From Betaproteobacteria bacterium (GTDB lineage Bacteria; Pseudomonadota; Gammaproteobacteria; Burkholderiales; Rhodocyclaceae): a stretch of DNA of 44,597 nucleotides. Under the pieces are notes generated by a model, which saw only the letters and a list, made by a program, of their open reading frames with translations, was not told the origin of the DNA and ran no database searches. Position 1 is the stretch's first letter. Every line of letters starts with the position of its first letter. Location: positions 1-44,597 of the forward strand of contig JACQAO010000053.1 in NCBI GenBank assembly GCA_016194935.1, given 5' to 3'. A program made the translations under genes and the position numbers. This document shows positions 1-8,386 of this stretch, piece by piece.

Positions 1-244
1 ATCCGCTTCACAGACCCATCACCACCGCAATCCCCGCTCGGTGGCTCAACCCTCGCGCACGAATCAAATTCCTCGTCCTGGGAACCATTAAAAACCCCGC
101 TGCCGAGCCGTGAGAAATTCAATCGCGGAATTTGGGTCTGTTGGTATGAAGTTTTTTATCAAAACTGCATGTATTTTTTCTTCTGCAAGGTCGATGATAT
201 TTTTAGCTGAAAGCTTAATCGTATCAATATACATAAGAGTATCG

Positions 245-904
245 CTAACTAGGAGTTTTCGATTGAACAGAAAGTACGGCATCATATGAGACACTGCATT
301 CGCCATTTTTAAATTTAACGGCAAGAATGTTCACTCTCCCAATATCGATGGTTGATGTGAGGTGTGTCCCGCCGCATGCAAAGGATGGCAAAGTTCCAAA
401 TGAAACCTCTCTCTGCGAACCATTCATTGTCACTTTTCGCTCACTGGGTGAAGAAAGTAACTCATCAACTAAACGCTGAAATATTTCAACGTCGATGCTT
501 GCATTCAATTTCCCTCGAAATGTAACTTTACATTCGCCAGGCCAATGGTGCGCTTTTATTGGCTCAAGACCTATTAGCTGACCGGCATTACCAAGTAAAT
601 GTCCTGAGGTATGAAGTAATGAGTGGTGATGGCGTCGTTCAATATTGACGCGTTGGATAATCTTTCCTGGAACAACCGGACTCGCTACCCAAAGCCATAT
701 TTCATCATTCATAACTTTAGTATTGAGAACGGGAGTGTTATCTAACCATCCGGTATCGCCAGGCTGCCCGCCACCTTGAGGATGAAACAACGGGTCATCA
801 AGGGCAGCAATAAATCCGCCTTCGTGACCAATACACTTTAGTACGGTTCCTTCGTATTCAAAGGCGTCGTTGTGATAGTACAAGCGTCGTTGTGAGTTAT
901 TCAT
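245..904 (-). CDS. AlaX-type alanyl-tRNA editing protein
   Basis: A 219-residue free-standing relative of the editing domain of alanyl-tRNA synthetase. The family hydrolyses mischarged Ser-tRNA(Ala) or Gly-tRNA(Ala) in the cytoplasm using a zinc ion. Visible hallmarks are FHPQGGGQPGDTG at residues 40-52, the first zinc pair HTSGH (His98, His102) and the second pair CGGTH (Cys177, His181), in the family order. I chose the ATG at 904 because the family begins close to the beta strand before FHPQGGGQ; upstream in-frame starts at 919 and 943 have no better ribosome site. Base composition is clearly more AT-rich than the genes to the right, which hints at acquisition. It is monocistronic as far as can be seen. 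Family assignment is confident; which misacylated tRNA it prefers cannot be read. Confidence 0.9.
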   Translation of the reverse strand: MNNSQRRLYYHNDAFEYEGTVLKCIGHEGGFIAALDDPLFHPQGGGQPGDTGWLDNTPVLNTKVMNDEIWLWVASPVVPGKIIQRVNIERRHHHSLLHTSGHLLGNAGQLIGLEPIKAHHWPGECKVTFRGKLNASIDVEIFQRLVDELLSSPSERKVTMNGSQREVSFGTLPSFACGGTHLTSTIDIGRVNILAVKFKNGECSVSYDAVLSVQSKTPS

Positions 905-1167
905 TTGGTTCTGCCGCATTAAAGAGAGAGAAAAACAAACCATGGAGGAGCATGTACGCCGTCCATAAAATTGGGGTATTTGTCCTGTCGATCAATTTTA
1001 TGCATTTCAAGATATATTTTCCACTTCGCTATGTTATTACATAAAAACAACGACATAGAAATTTTTGCTGACTGTGCTGCCAGTGAAAGATGAAAGAAGC
1101 AAAAAAAGCACAACGGCGTTAAAAATAATACCAACCGTTTGTTACGTTTAAATGACGTTCGAGCATC

Positions 1168-1512
1168 TTGAAAAAGTCAAAATCGAAACTGCCGCACCGT
1201 CATATTCGTCCACCCCGACCAGCTCAGCCCGGCCCGGTGTTCTCGGTCGATGCCCAGGGTTTTCTTCACATGCGCTACACGGCACGCAGCAAGAGCATCG
1301 TATGGAAGGATGACGCCTTGACGCAGGCGGCAGTGGCTTGCCTGGCAAGCATTCTTAAAGACGGTACGCCGTGGACTTTTCAGGGCCGGCTCGAAGCCGG
1401 CATGGGGCTGGTCTGCAACAATGTACTGCATGACCGCAGCGCATTCAGCGACAGCCCGGCGCGGCGGCGGCTGCTTTATCGCGCCCGATATTACGAACGC
1501 ATCAGCGGCTGA
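1168..1512 (+). CDS. Small hypothetical protein
   Basis: A 114-residue open frame in GC-rich sequence, starting with TTG at 1168. I do not recognise the family. The N terminus is basic and proline-rich (MKKSKSKLPHRHIRPPRPAQ), then a mixed segment with RYTARSKSIVWKDDALTQAA and a C-terminal arginine-rich stretch (PARRRLLYRARYYER). There is no signal peptide or membrane segment. Composition changes sharply at its start compared with the AT-rich DNA to the left, which supports real coding. A 132-residue frame on the other strand covers the same DNA but looks less protein-like. An internal ATG at 1270 is an alternative start. Confidence 0.5.
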   Translation: MKKSKSKLPHRHIRPPRPAQPGPVFSVDAQGFLHMRYTARSKSIVWKDDALTQAAVACLASILKDGTPWTFQGRLEAGMGLVCNNVLHDRSAFSDSPARRRLLYRARYYERISG

Positions 1513-1575
1513 ATCCTGGGCCGAGCGTGCGGGCGTGTGCACTACCGCACAGTTCCCCGGGAAAAAACCAGCCAC

Positions 1576-1606
1576 TTGAGCATGGCTGCGTGCTACCGCA
1601 TATAAT
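1576..1606 (+). promoter_or_regulatory. Candidate sigma70-type promoter for the HDOD gene
   Basis: A perfect TATAAT at 1601-1606 is followed by TG and lies 28 bases before the GTG start of the HDOD gene. A TTGAGC at 1576-1581 is the best -35 match, with a rather long spacing of 19 bases. The -10 is convincing; the -35 is weak. Confidence 0.45.
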
Positions 1607-1634
1607 GTGGCCGGGTTAAACAGGCTATGGTGCT

Positions 1635-2498
1635 GTGGTTATGCAAAAATTATCCGCCGAGCTGGAAAAGCGTCTGGGCAGCGCCGTCGAAAGCATGCCC
1701 GCGTTTCCCAAGAGCGTCCAACGGGTCCTTGAACTGACGCGGGACATCAACTGCCGCCCCAAGGACCTGATCGAGGTGATCGAGAAGGACCCGGTGATCA
1801 CCATCAAGGTGCTCAAGGTGGTCAACTCGGCCTATTACAGCCTGCCCAACAAGATCACCTCGATCAATCAGGCAGTGGTTTATCTGGGCGTCAATACGCT
1901 CAAGAATCTGGCTCTGTCCTTTTCCACCATCGGCATCTTGCCGCGCCAGAATGGCGCCGGCTTCGACATCCAGCACTACCTGGTGTCGTCTCTCGTCACC
2001 GCCAATGTGACCCGTTCGTTGTGCGCCAAGTTTGCCATGGACGTGGACCAGAACGACGCCTATATCACCGGCCTGTTGCTGGATTTCGGCAAGGTGGTGT
2101 TTGCCCAGTTCATGCCGGACGAATTCAACCGGGCATTGAAACTTTCCGAAGAATACAACATGCCCCTGCATAAGGCCGAGGAGGCGGTGATCGGCACCGA
2201 TCACACCCTGGTCGGCGCCCGCTTGGCGAAACGCTGGCAGTTTCCCAATTCTCTGGTCAATTGCATCGCCGGCCATCATGGCCCGGAATATCCCACGCCG
2301 CTTGCCCAATGCCTGCATGTGGCCGACCTCATCGCCGAGCGGTTGGGTTACGACTCGAAAGGCAAGATCAGCGCCAGAGGCGAGGTTGAGGCGCTGCATG
2401 TGCGTTTTGGCGGCGACTTGGACAAGGTGATCCGCGAACTGGGTGACACTACCAAGATCATCGAAGAAGCGCTGCAATTTTCCCAGGCCGGGGCTTAA
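1635..2498 (+). CDS. HDOD domain signalling protein
   Basis: A 287-residue cytoplasmic protein that is essentially one HDOD domain, a degenerate relative of HD phosphohydrolases found in bacterial signalling proteins. Visible family features are MPAFPKSVQRVLELTRD near residue 21, the DPVITIKVLKVVNSAYY helix, INQAVVYLGVNTLKNLAL, and GLLLDFGKVVFA followed by IAGHHGPE. The catalytic HD pair of true HD enzymes is not evident, as usual for HDOD. No receiver or output domain is attached. The GTG at 1635 and the ATG at 1641 are both possible starts. The next gene begins four bases after the stop, so the two are probably co-transcribed from the promoter at 1576-1606. The partner and output are unknown. 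Confidence 0.9.
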   Translation: MVMQKLSAELEKRLGSAVESMPAFPKSVQRVLELTRDINCRPKDLIEVIEKDPVITIKVLKVVNSAYYSLPNKITSINQAVVYLGVNTLKNLALSFSTIGILPRQNGAGFDIQHYLVSSLVTANVTRSLCAKFAMDVDQNDAYITGLLLDFGKVVFAQFMPDEFNRALKLSEEYNMPLHKAEEAVIGTDHTLVGARLAKRWQFPNSLVNCIAGHHGPEYPTPLAQCLHVADLIAERLGYDSKGKISARGEVEALHVRFGGDLDKVIRELGDTTKIIEEALQFSQAGA

Positions 2499-2502
2499 CC
2501 GG

Positions 2503-3390
2503 ATGAAGTTCAAATTCTGGGGCGTGCGCGGCTCGATCCCATCGCCCGGACCAAAGACCGCACGCTACGGCGGCAACACCACCTGCATCGAAGTGCGCAG
2601 CGACGCCGGCAAGCTGATCATCCTGGACGGCGGCACCGGCATCTTTGCCCTGGCGCAGGCGCTGCTGCGCGAACTGCCGGTTGAAGCCAATATCTTCATC
2701 ACCCACAGCCATTGGGATCACATCCAGGGGCTGCCGTTTTTCATCCCCCTGTTCATTCCCGGCAACAGTGTGCGGCTGCACGGCGCTTTCGACCCCGTCT
2801 CTGGCAACGGCATCGAGAAAGTGATGGCGGTGCAGCTTCAATACAGCTATTTCCCGGTGCGCGAGGCGGAGATGAAAGCAGCCATCGAGTACGAGACGCT
2901 CTCCATCGGCCAGCCGGTCGAGGTGGGCGACGCCGTCGTCACGAATACCTTGCTGAATCATCCGGTCATCGACTTTGGTTACCGCATCGAATGCAACGGC
3001 AAGTCGATGTTCTTCACCGGCGATCACGAACCCTACTACAATATTTACGACCCGGACGATGCCGACTACGCCGAATACCAGGCGTTGATCGACGAGAAGC
3101 AAGCCTCGGTGGATGCCGCCATGCGCGGCGTCGACGCGCTGATCGTCGACTCTTCCTATACCCGTGAAGAATATCCCTCCAAGAAAGGCTGGGGACACGG
3201 CACTTTCGACGGCGCCATCGCCATGGCGTTGCGCGTCGGCGCCAAGCACCTCTACTGCACCCACCACGAGCCGACGCGCAGCGACGACGAGCTGGAGGCG
3301 GTGTTTGCCGATCTCATGCAGCGCCATACGCCGTTGCCGCAGGGATTGCAGGTGCATCTGGCTTATGAAGGCCTGGAGGTCGTGCTGTAG
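2503..3390 (+). CDS. Metallo-beta-lactamase-fold hydrolase
   Basis: A 295-residue member of the MBL-fold family of the PhnP/RNase Z-like kind. The metal-binding motif HSHWDH is at residues 68-73, further ligands are likely His153 ([11 protein letters not shown]) and Asp174 (FFTGDHEP), and YCTHHEP occurs near the C terminus. The start [13 protein letters not shown] with [10 protein letters not shown] is typical of a subgroup found in proteobacterial signalling loci, often beside HDOD or adenylate cyclase genes. I chose the ATG at 2503; longer in-frame reading back to 2443 would overlap the HDOD gene and has no family support. Substrate is unknown: a phosphodiester, possibly a cyclic nucleotide, is an inference from family and neighbour. 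Confidence 0.88.
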   Translation: MKFKFWGVRGSIPSPGPKTARYGGNTTCIEVRSDAGKLIILDGGTGIFALAQALLRELPVEANIFITHSHWDHIQGLPFFIPLFIPGNSVRLHGAFDPVSGNGIEKVMAVQLQYSYFPVREAEMKAAIEYETLSIGQPVEVGDAVVTNTLLNHPVIDFGYRIECNGKSMFFTGDHEPYYNIYDPDDADYAEYQALIDEKQASVDAAMRGVDALIVDSSYTREEYPSKKGWGHGTFDGAIAMALRVGAKHLYCTHHEPTRSDDELEAVFADLMQRHTPLPQGLQVHLAYEGLEVVL

Positions 3391-3454
3391 GTTTCTCCGC
3401 CAGGGCAGCACATTCCCAGCGGCACTTCTCACCATTCCACCGCAGGAGATTCGC

Positions 3455-4645
3455 ATGCACACCGCCCGGACCAAGGCGCAATTCAACTGGATCGACCCGC
3501 TGCTGCTGGAGCAGCAGCTCAGCGAAGACGAGCGCATGGTGCGCGACGCCGCGCAGCGGTATGCCCAGGAAAAACTTGCTCCGCGCGTTCTGGAAGCTTT
3601 TCGTCACGAGCGCAGCGATCCTGCCGTCTTCCGCGAAATGGGCGCGCTCGGCCTGCTTGGTCCGACCATCCCGGTTGAGTATGGCGGCGCGGGTCTCAAT
3701 TACGTCTGCTACGGCCTGATCGCCCGCGAGATAGAGCGCGTCGATTCTGGTTACCGCTCGATGATGAGCGTGCAGTCCTCGCTGGTGATGGTGCCGATTT
3801 ACGAATTCGGTACTGAAGCGCAGAAAAAGAAATATCTGCCGAAGCTGGCGACAGGTGAGTACATCGGCTGTTTCGGCCTGACCGAGCCGAATCACGGCTC
3901 GGATCCCGGCGGCATGCTCAGCCGCGCGAAAAAAGTTTCCGGCGGTTATGCGCTGTCCGGCGCCAAGATGTGGATCAGCAACTCGCCCATCGCGGACGTC
4001 TTCGTGGTCTGGGCCAAGACCGAGGACGACGTGATCCGCGGCTTCATCCTGGAAAAGGGCATGGCGGGCCTGTCTGCGCCGCCCATCCACGGCAAGATGG
4101 GCCTGCGCGCTTCGATCACCGGCGAGGTCGTCATGGATGAGGTGTTCGTCCCTGAAGAAAACCTGCTACCCGGCGTGAGCGGACTCAAAGGCCCGTTCAC
4201 CTGCCTCAACTCGGCGCGTTACGGCATCGCCTGGGGCGCACTGGGCGCGGCGGAATTCTGCTGGCATACGGCGCGCCAGTACACCCTGGATCGACACCAG
4301 TTCGGCAGGCCCCTGGCGGCGACCCAACTGATCCAGAAAAAACTCGCCGACATGCAGACTGAAATCACCCTCGCCCTGCAAGGCTGCCTGCGGCTGGGGC
4401 GGATGAAGGACGAAGGCACGGCCACGCCGGAGATCACCTCGATGATGAAGCGCAATTCCTGCGGCAAGTCGCTGGACATTGCCCGGCAGGCGCGCGACAT
4501 GCTGGGCGGCAACGGCATTTCCGACGAATTCGGGGTGATCCGTCACATGCTCAACCTGGAAGTGGTGAACACCTACGAAGGCACCCACGATGTCCATGCG
4601 CTGATCCTCGGTCGCGCCCAGACCGGCATCCAGGCGTTTTTCTGA
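3455..4645 (+). CDS. gcdH: Glutaryl-CoA dehydrogenase
   Basis: A 396-residue FAD-dependent acyl-CoA dehydrogenase, predicted to oxidise and decarboxylate glutaryl-CoA to crotonyl-CoA in lysine, tryptophan or aromatic acid breakdown. The N-terminal [19 protein letters not shown], the FAD-contact segment [16 protein letters not shown] and the C-terminal [20 protein letters not shown] are characteristic of GcdH rather than other dehydrogenases; Glu375 in YEGTHD is the expected catalytic base. Length is normal. The ATG at 3455 has a GGAG about ten bases upstream; the frame is open further back into the preceding gene, but that part is not homologous. The CoA transferase follows with a single-base gap, a classic pairing. 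Confidence 0.95.
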   Translation: MHTARTKAQFNWIDPLLLEQQLSEDERMVRDAAQRYAQEKLAPRVLEAFRHERSDPAVFREMGALGLLGPTIPVEYGGAGLNYVCYGLIAREIERVDSGYRSMMSVQSSLVMVPIYEFGTEAQKKKYLPKLATGEYIGCFGLTEPNHGSDPGGMLSRAKKVSGGYALSGAKMWISNSPIADVFVVWAKTEDDVIRGFILEKGMAGLSAPPIHGKMGLRASITGEVVMDEVFVPEENLLPGVSGLKGPFTCLNSARYGIAWGALGAAEFCWHTARQYTLDRHQFGRPLAATQLIQKKLADMQTEITLALQGCLRLGRMKDEGTATPEITSMMKRNSCGKSLDIARQARDMLGGNGISDEFGVIRHMLNLEVVNTYEGTHDVHALILGRAQTGIQAFF

Positions 4646-4646
4646 A

Positions 4647-5876
4647 ATGCCGGGCGCCCTGTCGCACCTGCGCGTGCTCGACTTGTCGCGGGTACTGGCC
4701 GGCCCTTGGGCTGGCCAGGTGCTGGCGGATCTCGGTGCCGAGGTTATCAAGATCGAGCGCCCCGGCGTTGGTGACGATACGCGCGGTTGGGGGCCGCCCT
4801 ATCTGAAAGATGAACAGGGGCAGGCCACCTCCGAGTCGGCCTACTACCTGTGCGCCAATCGCAATAAGCAGTCGGTCGCCATCGACTTCACCCAAGCGCA
4901 AGGACAGGCGCTGGTGCGCGCGCTGGCGGAGAAATCCGACATCCTCATCGAGAACTTCAAGGTTGGCGGGCTGGCTCAGTACGGCCTTGACTACGCCGCG
5001 CTGCACGCCATCAATCCGCGCCTGATCTACTGCTCCATTACCGGCTTCGGCCAGGGCGGCCCGTATGCGGCGCGCGCCGGCTACGATTTCATGATCCAGG
5101 GGCTGGGCGGGCTGATGAGCATTACAGGTCGCGCCGACGATGAGCCAGGCGGCGGGCCGATGAAATCCGGCGTGGCATTGACCGACATCCTCACCGGCCT
5201 GTATGCGGTGAATGCGATTCTCGCAGCACTTGCCTACCGCGAGATCTCAGGCCAAGGGCAGTTCATCGACCTGGCGTTGCTCGACGTACAGGTGGCGTGC
5301 CTGGGCAACCAGGCGCTCAACTATCTGACCACCGGCGTGTCACCCAGACGCATGGGCAATGCCCACCCCAACATCGTGCCATACCAGGATTTTCCCACCG
5401 CCGACGGCGACATGATTTTGACTGTCGGCAACGATAGCCAGTTTGCCAAATTCTGCGCCGTCGCCGGTCATCCCGAGTGGGCAACAGACCCGCGCTTCGC
5501 CAGCAACGCCGCGCGTGTCCGGCATCGTGAAATTCTGCTGCCGTTGCTGCGTCAGACCACGGTGATGCGTACCACCGCCGCGTGGATCACCGCGCTGGCC
5601 GCCGCCGGCGTGCCTTGCGGCCCGATCAACGATCTGGCGCAGGTGTTCGAGGACGCGCAAGTGCGCGCACGCGGCTTGCGCGTCGACCTGCCGCACCCGC
5701 TGGCGGGCAGCGTGCCACAGGTGGCCAGCCCGATCCGCCTGTCGCAAACCCCGGTGGAATACCGCCTGCCGCCGCCGCTGCTGGGCGAACATACCCAGGC
5801 GGTGCTGGCCGATTGGCTCGGCCTGGATGCCGCGCGCATCGCCGAACTCGCCGGCGCAGGCGTAATAGGCTCTTAG
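4647..5876 (+). CDS. CaiB/BaiF family CoA transferase, probably glutarate CoA-transferase
   Basis: A 409-residue class III CoA transferase. The start VLDLSRVLAGPWAGQVLADL and GADVIKIE-like GAEVIKIERPG are diagnostic; Asp180 in SGVALTDILTG aligns with the catalytic aspartate that forms the enzyme-CoA thioester intermediate. SITGFGQGGPY and GGLMSITG are further family signatures. It starts one base after the gcdH stop, so translation is probably coupled. From that pairing I infer that it activates glutarate (or a similar dicarboxylate) with succinyl-CoA to supply GcdH, as in the human SUGCT arrangement. The family is certain; the substrate rests on context. Confidence 0.9.
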   Translation: MPGALSHLRVLDLSRVLAGPWAGQVLADLGAEVIKIERPGVGDDTRGWGPPYLKDEQGQATSESAYYLCANRNKQSVAIDFTQAQGQALVRALAEKSDILIENFKVGGLAQYGLDYAALHAINPRLIYCSITGFGQGGPYAARAGYDFMIQGLGGLMSITGRADDEPGGGPMKSGVALTDILTGLYAVNAILAALAYREISGQGQFIDLALLDVQVACLGNQALNYLTTGVSPRRMGNAHPNIVPYQDFPTADGDMILTVGNDSQFAKFCAVAGHPEWATDPRFASNAARVRHREILLPLLRQTTVMRTTAAWITALAAAGVPCGPINDLAQVFEDAQVRARGLRVDLPHPLAGSVPQVASPIRLSQTPVEYRLPPPLLGEHTQAVLADWLGLDAARIAELAGAGVIGS

Positions 5877-5960
5877 CGCAAGTCAGCAATATCCGGGTCG
5901 TGTATTCCTGCTTTAAACAACATACTGATCCCCATTGCCACATTATTTAAGGAGAACGGT

Positions 5961-6005
5961 ATGTGCATCGAATCCCCAGGTAATCCAGAGGCCGCATATG
6001 GATAG
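5961..6005 (+). CDS. Short leader ORF overlapping the EamA transporter start
   Basis: A 14-codon frame, MCIESPGNPEAAYG, with the best ribosome site in the area (AAGGAG at 5949-5954, seven bases before the ATG). Its TAG at 6003-6005 lies just past the ATG of the transporter gene (5998-6000), giving an eight-base overlap in a different frame. This is the layout of a leader peptide or translational coupler. I know of no family for the peptide, and whether it is translated cannot be decided from sequence. Confidence 0.4.
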   Translation: MCIESPGNPEAAYG

Positions 6006-6882
6006 CACCAGCATCGTCAGGCTGATTGTCCTGGCCGCCATCTGGGGCGGCTCTTTCCTGTTCCTGCGCATCGGCGCGCCGGTATTCGGTCCGGGCATTG
6101 TGGTCGAACTACGGGTCGGCCTGGCGGCGGTGTTTCTCTGGCTGGTGTCCCGCTGGCTGCGCCGCCAACCGCAACTGCTGGCCCACTGGCGGCATTTTCT
6201 GAAAATCGGCCTGCTCAATTCGGCGTTACCTTTCCTGTTCTTCGCCTATGCCGCGCAGACCCTGAGCGCTTCGCTGCTGTCGATTCTCAATTCATCCGCA
6301 CCCATCTTCGGCGCTTTGTTGAGCGCGTTCTGGCTGCGTCAGCCGGTCAGCCGTTCCGCCGCGCTGGGCCTGGCGTGCGGTGTAGCAGGCGTAGCCACGC
6401 TGGTAGGCAGCGAGGCGGCTGTCCACAGCGAAACCTGGTGGGGCGCAGTCACTGCGGGGCTGGCCGCGCCTTTGTGCTACGGCATCGCCAGCGTCCAGGC
6501 CAAGCAATCGCCTGCCGCCATAGCGCCGTTCGACAACGCCCACGGCAGCATGTGGGCTGCCGCGCTGCTGGTGTTGCCCTTCGCGCTCTTCATGCCGATG
6601 CGGGCAAGCCCGGCGCCGCTTGACTGGGCGGCAGTGCTGGCCCTCGCGGTGATCTGCACCGGCGCTGCCTACCTGCTGTATTTCCGCTTGATCCAGGATG
6701 TCGGCCCGATGCGGGCCTTGTCCGTAACTTTCCTGATCCCGGTGTTCGGCGTGCTGTGGGGCGTGCTGTTGCTCGACGAAAAAATCGGCTGGAACACCCT
6801 GGCTGGCGGCGCGCTGGTGCTGTGCGGCACGGCCCTGGCCAACGGTGTGGTGAAACTTGGGCGTGGGAGGCCGGAGGTGTGA
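5998..6882 (+). CDS. EamA/DMT family transporter
   Basis: A 294-residue inner-membrane transporter of the drug/metabolite superfamily with about ten hydrophobic segments in two EamA repeats. The first begins IVRLIVLAAIWGGSFLFLR, a family hallmark, and the second covers AVLALAVICTGAAYLLYFRL to LNGVV-like ANGVV. These proteins export amino acids or small metabolites; the substrate is unknown here. I chose the ATG at 5998, which has AGAGG eight bases upstream and starts just before the first membrane segment; the frame is open to 5935 but the extra residues are unlike the family. It follows the CoA transferase by about 120 bases, is overlapped at its start by a leader ORF, and is followed by a strong terminator. 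Confidence 0.88.
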   Translation: MDSTSIVRLIVLAAIWGGSFLFLRIGAPVFGPGIVVELRVGLAAVFLWLVSRWLRRQPQLLAHWRHFLKIGLLNSALPFLFFAYAAQTLSASLLSILNSSAPIFGALLSAFWLRQPVSRSAALGLACGVAGVATLVGSEAAVHSETWWGAVTAGLAAPLCYGIASVQAKQSPAAIAPFDNAHGSMWAAALLVLPFALFMPMRASPAPLDWAAVLALAVICTGAAYLLYFRLIQDVGPMRALSVTFLIPVFGVLWGVLLLDEKIGWNTLAGGALVLCGTALANGVVKLGRGRPEV

Positions 6883-6898
6883 GGTTGACTTTCTGCCG

Positions 6899-6935
6899 GC
6901 GAATGCGACCAGGGGCGGTCGCATTCGCTTTTTTT
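6899..6935 (+). terminator. Rho-independent terminator after the EamA gene
   Basis: A perfect 12-base stem, GCGAATGCGACC at 6899-6910 pairing with 6917-6928, six-base loop, followed by seven T. It closes the forward transcript and sits just before the convergent end of the TrmB-type gene. There is no T run on the other strand. Confidence 0.92.
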
Positions 6936-6942
6936 CTCAGTG

Positions 6943-7791
6943 CTAGCGCGTACCGCGCGGGTCGAAGTTGATCTCTTGCAGGCTTTTCATCGCCTTGCGC
7001 CATAGTTCATCGAACCCATCGGTCAGGCTCTTTGCCAAGTCGCGGTCACGAACCAGCAGCGAAGCAAAGCGTCCCTCTGGGACGAAAGGGTGGTAAAGAG
7101 GGAGCACGACGATTTCATCATCGACAACATGAAATGGATGACCGAGTTCGCCGGAGTAGCGGACACCCGTCAGATGGCGGATTTCCGCAGGGTGCTTCCT
7201 GAGAAACTCGAGCAACCGCGGCGCCGTTTGGTAGGTAAAGCCGAACACCACCTGGTGCCGGACGTGGTTATCGGTTGCGTTGCGGGCGATGCGGCGCAGG
7301 ATCGGGAAGCCGCCATCGACAGCTTGATCGATTGAGTCGAGATCGCTGCGCTCCATGTAAGACACAATGGTTTTTTGGGCCGTCGCCAGGTGGGTGAGAT
7401 GCCGCTTGACATGGCTCTCGGCGCCCAGGGCCAGGTCGGTAAACAAATGCTTGCCGCGCACCCGCCCAGGCAGGCTGGCCAATAGCCGCTGGAGCTCGCC
7501 AGCGCTGGCGGCGAAGCGGTCAGCGCGTTCGCGCGCAATCTCGACGACGCGATCAATCACTGCGTCGGGCGGCAGGGCTGCGTATATTTTGGGGCGGGTC
7601 GATTGTATTTGCACCAGGCCCAGCAACGCCAGTTTCTCCATCGCACGGTAGATTTTAGAGGTAGGAATCCCACCCTCTTTGCATATTGCCGCAGCGTCGG
7701 CGACACCGAAAATAATCAGTGTTATCAGTGATTTTCTCTCATACAGCGTCAGCCCGACTTCGGCCAGAAGCTGGCTATCCGGAATTCGCAT
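6943..7791 (-). CDS. TrmB-type transcriptional regulator
   Basis: A 282-residue protein with an N-terminal winged helix of the TrmB family: VGLTLYERKSLITLI, then DAAAICKEGGIPTSKIYRAMEKLALLGLV (recognition helix about residues 41-53) and the wing RPKIYAALPPDAVI. A helical linker (residues 80-105) leads to a C-terminal region of about 170 residues resembling a ligand-sensing phospholipase D-like fold, with no catalytic HKD motif. The family binds DNA as a dimer and responds to small molecules. It is transcribed away from the VOC gene, and a near-palindrome lies 11 bases upstream of its start, so autoregulation and control of the VOC gene are plausible. Confidence 0.82.
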   Translation of the reverse strand: MRIPDSQLLAEVGLTLYERKSLITLIIFGVADAAAICKEGGIPTSKIYRAMEKLALLGLVQIQSTRPKIYAALPPDAVIDRVVEIARERADRFAASAGELQRLLASLPGRVRGKHLFTDLALGAESHVKRHLTHLATAQKTIVSYMERSDLDSIDQAVDGGFPILRRIARNATDNHVRHQVVFGFTYQTAPRLLEFLRKHPAEIRHLTGVRYSGELGHPFHVVDDEIVVLPLYHPFVPEGRFASLLVRDRDLAKSLTDGFDELWRKAMKSLQEINFDPRGTR

Positions 7792-7801
7792 AAATCACTT
7801 T

Positions 7802-7817
7802 CTACTATATACAGTAG
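7802..7817. promoter_or_regulatory. Near-palindromic operator candidate between the TrmB-type and VOC genes
   Basis: CTACTATATACAGTAG matches its own reverse complement at 14 of 16 positions. It lies 10 bases before the regulator start on one side and 72 bases before the VOC gene on the other. Its place in a divergent intergenic region beside a winged-helix regulator makes it the obvious operator candidate; binding is inferred. Confidence 0.5.
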
Positions 7818-7889
7818 TTGAATGATAGCAGCACCCAGCGCACTATATCGACACCAAAACCAACTCGCCAAAGCGCGAAAGGAGTAGTT

Positions 7890-8333
7890 ATGAACAAGTC
7901 CGCACCTAAGGCCGTCATGCCGATTATTGCCGTGGAGTCTGTAGACGAGATTCGTGGTTTCTATGTCGATGTCCTCGGTTTCGACCACGTCATGGGGGTT
8001 GTTGGTAAAGACGGCAAGCTGGATTTTTGCACAGTGGTGAAGGACGGCGCGCGCATCATGTTCGCCCGCGCACCGGGAAAGCCAGCAGGCGCCAGGGCAG
8101 CGGCTAAAACGGCGACTGCCGTCGTATTGCAGCCGGTCTCGATCTATTGCGAGGTGGCCGATATTGTCGCTTACCACGACCAGCTTCATGGCAAGGTGAA
8201 GATTACCGATCCTCTGGCCATGCAATGGTGGGGCGACAAGACCTTCAAGGTGCTGGATCCGAGTGGTTACGAGCTGTGGTTTTACCAAACCCTGGGCGAA
8301 GTGAAGCCGCCTGATGGTGCAAAAATCGTCTAA
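7890..8333 (+). CDS. VOC superfamily (glyoxalase/bleomycin-resistance-like) protein
   Basis: A 147-residue cytoplasmic protein with the beta-alpha-beta-beta-beta layout of the vicinal oxygen chelate superfamily: VMPIIAVESVDEIRGFYVDVLGF at the start, VSIYCEVADIVAYHDQL in the middle and the diagnostic FKVLDPSGYELWFYQTL near the end. The family includes glyoxalases, dioxygenases and antibiotic-binding proteins; the substrate is unknown. The ATG at 7890 has AAGGAG eight bases upstream; an in-frame ATG at 7818 would run into the operator region and is less likely. It faces away from the TrmB-type regulator, which probably controls it. Confidence 0.85.
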   Translation: MNKSAPKAVMPIIAVESVDEIRGFYVDVLGFDHVMGVVGKDGKLDFCTVVKDGARIMFARAPGKPAGARAAAKTATAVVLQPVSIYCEVADIVAYHDQLHGKVKITDPLAMQWWGDKTFKVLDPSGYELWFYQTLGEVKPPDGAKIV

Positions 8334-8386
8334 AAAAGGTCGAAAAAATTAACGAATCAACAGCATTCCGGCATATGGAGAAAAAA

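Noticed and set aside
88..324. A 78-codon minus-strand frame after the AlaX-type gene
   Set aside because: It overlaps the AlaX-type gene by 80 bases, has no recognisable family and no clear ribosome site; the part beyond the overlap could be a remnant, but this cannot be supported. I see nothing else in bases 1-244.
919..1134. A 71-codon minus-strand frame with a hydrophobic N terminus
   Set aside because: TTG start, no ribosome site, AT-rich DNA that favours hydrophobic translation by chance, and no recognisable domain. No gene is supported in 905-1167.
2443..2502. Upstream extension of the MBL-fold gene, and likewise of gcdH back to 3164
   Set aside because: Both extensions lie inside preceding genes in another frame, and the family N termini match the downstream ATG starts at 2503 and 3455.
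7825..7852. A minus-strand TGTCGA near 7847-7852 pointing to the TrmB-type gene
   Set aside because: No CGTC or CGAC occurs at 16-18 bases downstream, unlike the three accepted sites.
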